A stretch of DNA of 64,000 nt from Candidatus Heimdallarchaeota archaeon. GTDB lineage: Archaea; Asgardarchaeota; Heimdallarchaeia; Heimdallarchaeales; Kariarchaeaceae. The translations under genes were made by a program, and so were the position numbers. Below are positions 63,401-64,000 of the stretch, in pieces. Under the pieces are notes generated by a model, which saw only the letters and a program-made list of their open reading frames with translations, was not told the DNA's origin and did no database searches. How positions within the stretch are numbered: the stretch's first letter is position 1; each line of letters begins with the position of its first letter. The stretch lies in contig JADCLS010000001.1 of the NCBI GenBank assembly GCA_026702845.1, positions 124,001-188,000 on the forward strand, in the 5' to 3' direction.

Positions 63401-63780
63401 TTGCTTTGGAATACCCCACATTTGATCAAATACAAAAACTTCATAACAAGTATCTCAAGCTCTATGGTGGAGAGTCTGGTATTTTGAATATCGATGGACT
63501 TAGAAGTTTCACAGTTTCTATCCCTCAACATGTAAAATTTGGAGATAAGGATATTATACAGACAGCAGCGTATTTAATGATGCGACTGATACAGAACCAT
63601 TATTTTGTTGATGGAAATAAAAGAATCGGATTGGGTGTTATGTTAACCTTTCTCAAACTTAACAATTGCACAACAAGAAATATCATAAACTGGTATGAAT
63701 TAACCATTAAAGTCGCTTCAAGTGAGTTAACTGACCTAGAAGATCTTGAGGAAATATTAAAACGAGTTATAGTCTGTTAG
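63397..63780 (+). CDS. doc: Doc-family (Fic fold) toxin
   Basis: A 127-residue Doc toxin at the family's usual length. It has the Fic-type motif NHYFVDGNKRIGLGVMLTFL (H-x-F-x-D-G-N-K-R), PTFDQIQKLHNKYLKLYGGE at the N-terminus and QTAAYLMMRLIQ before the motif. Doc proteins phosphorylate elongation factor Tu to stop translation; the archaeal target would be EF1A (inference). Starts at GTG overlapping the antitoxin. The stop (63778-63780) is followed immediately by actin copy G. Confidence 0.9.
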   Translation: MIALEYPTFDQIQKLHNKYLKLYGGESGILNIDGLRSFTVSIPQHVKFGDKDIIQTAAYLMMRLIQNHYFVDGNKRIGLGVMLTFLKLNNCTTRNIINWYELTIKVASSELTDLEDLEEILKRVIVC

Positions 63781-63854
63781 TTCACGGTAAGATGTGGGTC
63801 AGCAAGAAGGAGTACTCTGACCAGGATCCCAGATCAGTACACAGATGCATTTAG
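63781..63854 (+). pseudogene. Actin 3'-end fragment (copy G), shortest
   Basis: About 71 bp matching the last 23 codons of actin ([20 protein letters not shown]) to the TAG at 63852-63854. Differences such as TCC to AGC for Ser and GAA to GAG for Glu are synonymous; one changes Gly to Asp. It begins within 4 bp of the Doc stop codon. It defines the minimal shared region of all seven actin 3' ends. Confidence 0.85.
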
Positions 63855-64000
63855 ATTGGTATCTGTAGAAGGACAAAATATAAATTAAATTTCATTCAAA
63901 ACTAAACAGTAAATTCATAATTAAGTTATTATGCAATAATTCATTTGAAATTCTCTGATTATAAATACATCGTCTACATATGTAGATTATATGGCATCGA
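63855..64000. other. End of window after actin copy G
   Basis: AT-rich, no gene visible. By analogy with the preceding cassettes it could be the start of another unit (a promoter before a further TA gene). Confidence 0.3.

Overview
The window looks like chromosomal DNA of an Asgard archaeon (Lokiarchaeia-like or a related class). The evidence is an eukaryote-grade 378-residue actin, a Ras/Rab-like small GTPase, recurring longin/roadblock-like domains, TPR proteins, a RING-like membrane protein, archaeal-style paired thiolase/DUF35 genes and AT-rich DNA with short operons. The finer lineage cannot be decided from sequence reading alone.

Layout. 0-20 kb is ordinary core and accessory metabolism: a TPR/longin-like protein, deoxyribosyltransferase-like enzyme, small GTPase, GNAT acetyltransferase, nitroreductase, a four-gene thiolase/DUF35 operon, YjbQ, MazG-like, QueG-like Fe-S protein, nucleotidyltransferase, CoA-binding protein, aldo/keto reductase and an OB-fold protein. 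20-30 kb is a run of secreted and membrane proteins, including a lipase-like hydrolase, an LVIVD-type propeller and a 1122-residue beta-helix surface protein.

31.04-47.53 kb is, by reconstruction, an integrated circular element of 16,488 bp. At its left end the N-terminal half of a PD-(D/E)XK/DUF4268-type nuclease is fused in frame to the C-terminal half of a ferredoxin-reductase-like protein (FNR). At its right end the reciprocal fusion occurs, on the same strand. Both junctions fall in the same 7-bp core, CCATATG. Rejoining the halves gives an intact 232-residue FNR (chromosomal target) and an intact 349-residue nuclease (element gene). The element carries an IS110-family transposase with a candidate bridge-RNA region, a toxin-antitoxin (TA) pair between two actin 3' fragments, and a 1414-residue protein with eight zinc-ribbon repeats, an SF2 helicase and an Rrp8-like methyltransferase.

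47.5-64 kb returns to chromosome and holds the full-length actin gene (52863-53999). Downstream of it lies a series of modules, each closed by another copy of the last 71-271 bp of an actin gene. Three TA loci here (DUF433/DUF5615 remnant, RelBE-like, antitoxin/Doc), plus the one in the element, are followed within a few bases by an actin 3' end. All seven actin 3' ends stop at the same place, sharing GATGCATTTAGA across the stop codon, while their 5' limits vary. Most differences between copies are synonymous, so they descend from functional actin genes. The best reading is that the 3' end of actin serves as a recurrent insertion or recombination site for TA cassettes, much as tRNA 3' ends serve integrases. 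I know of no described system of this kind.
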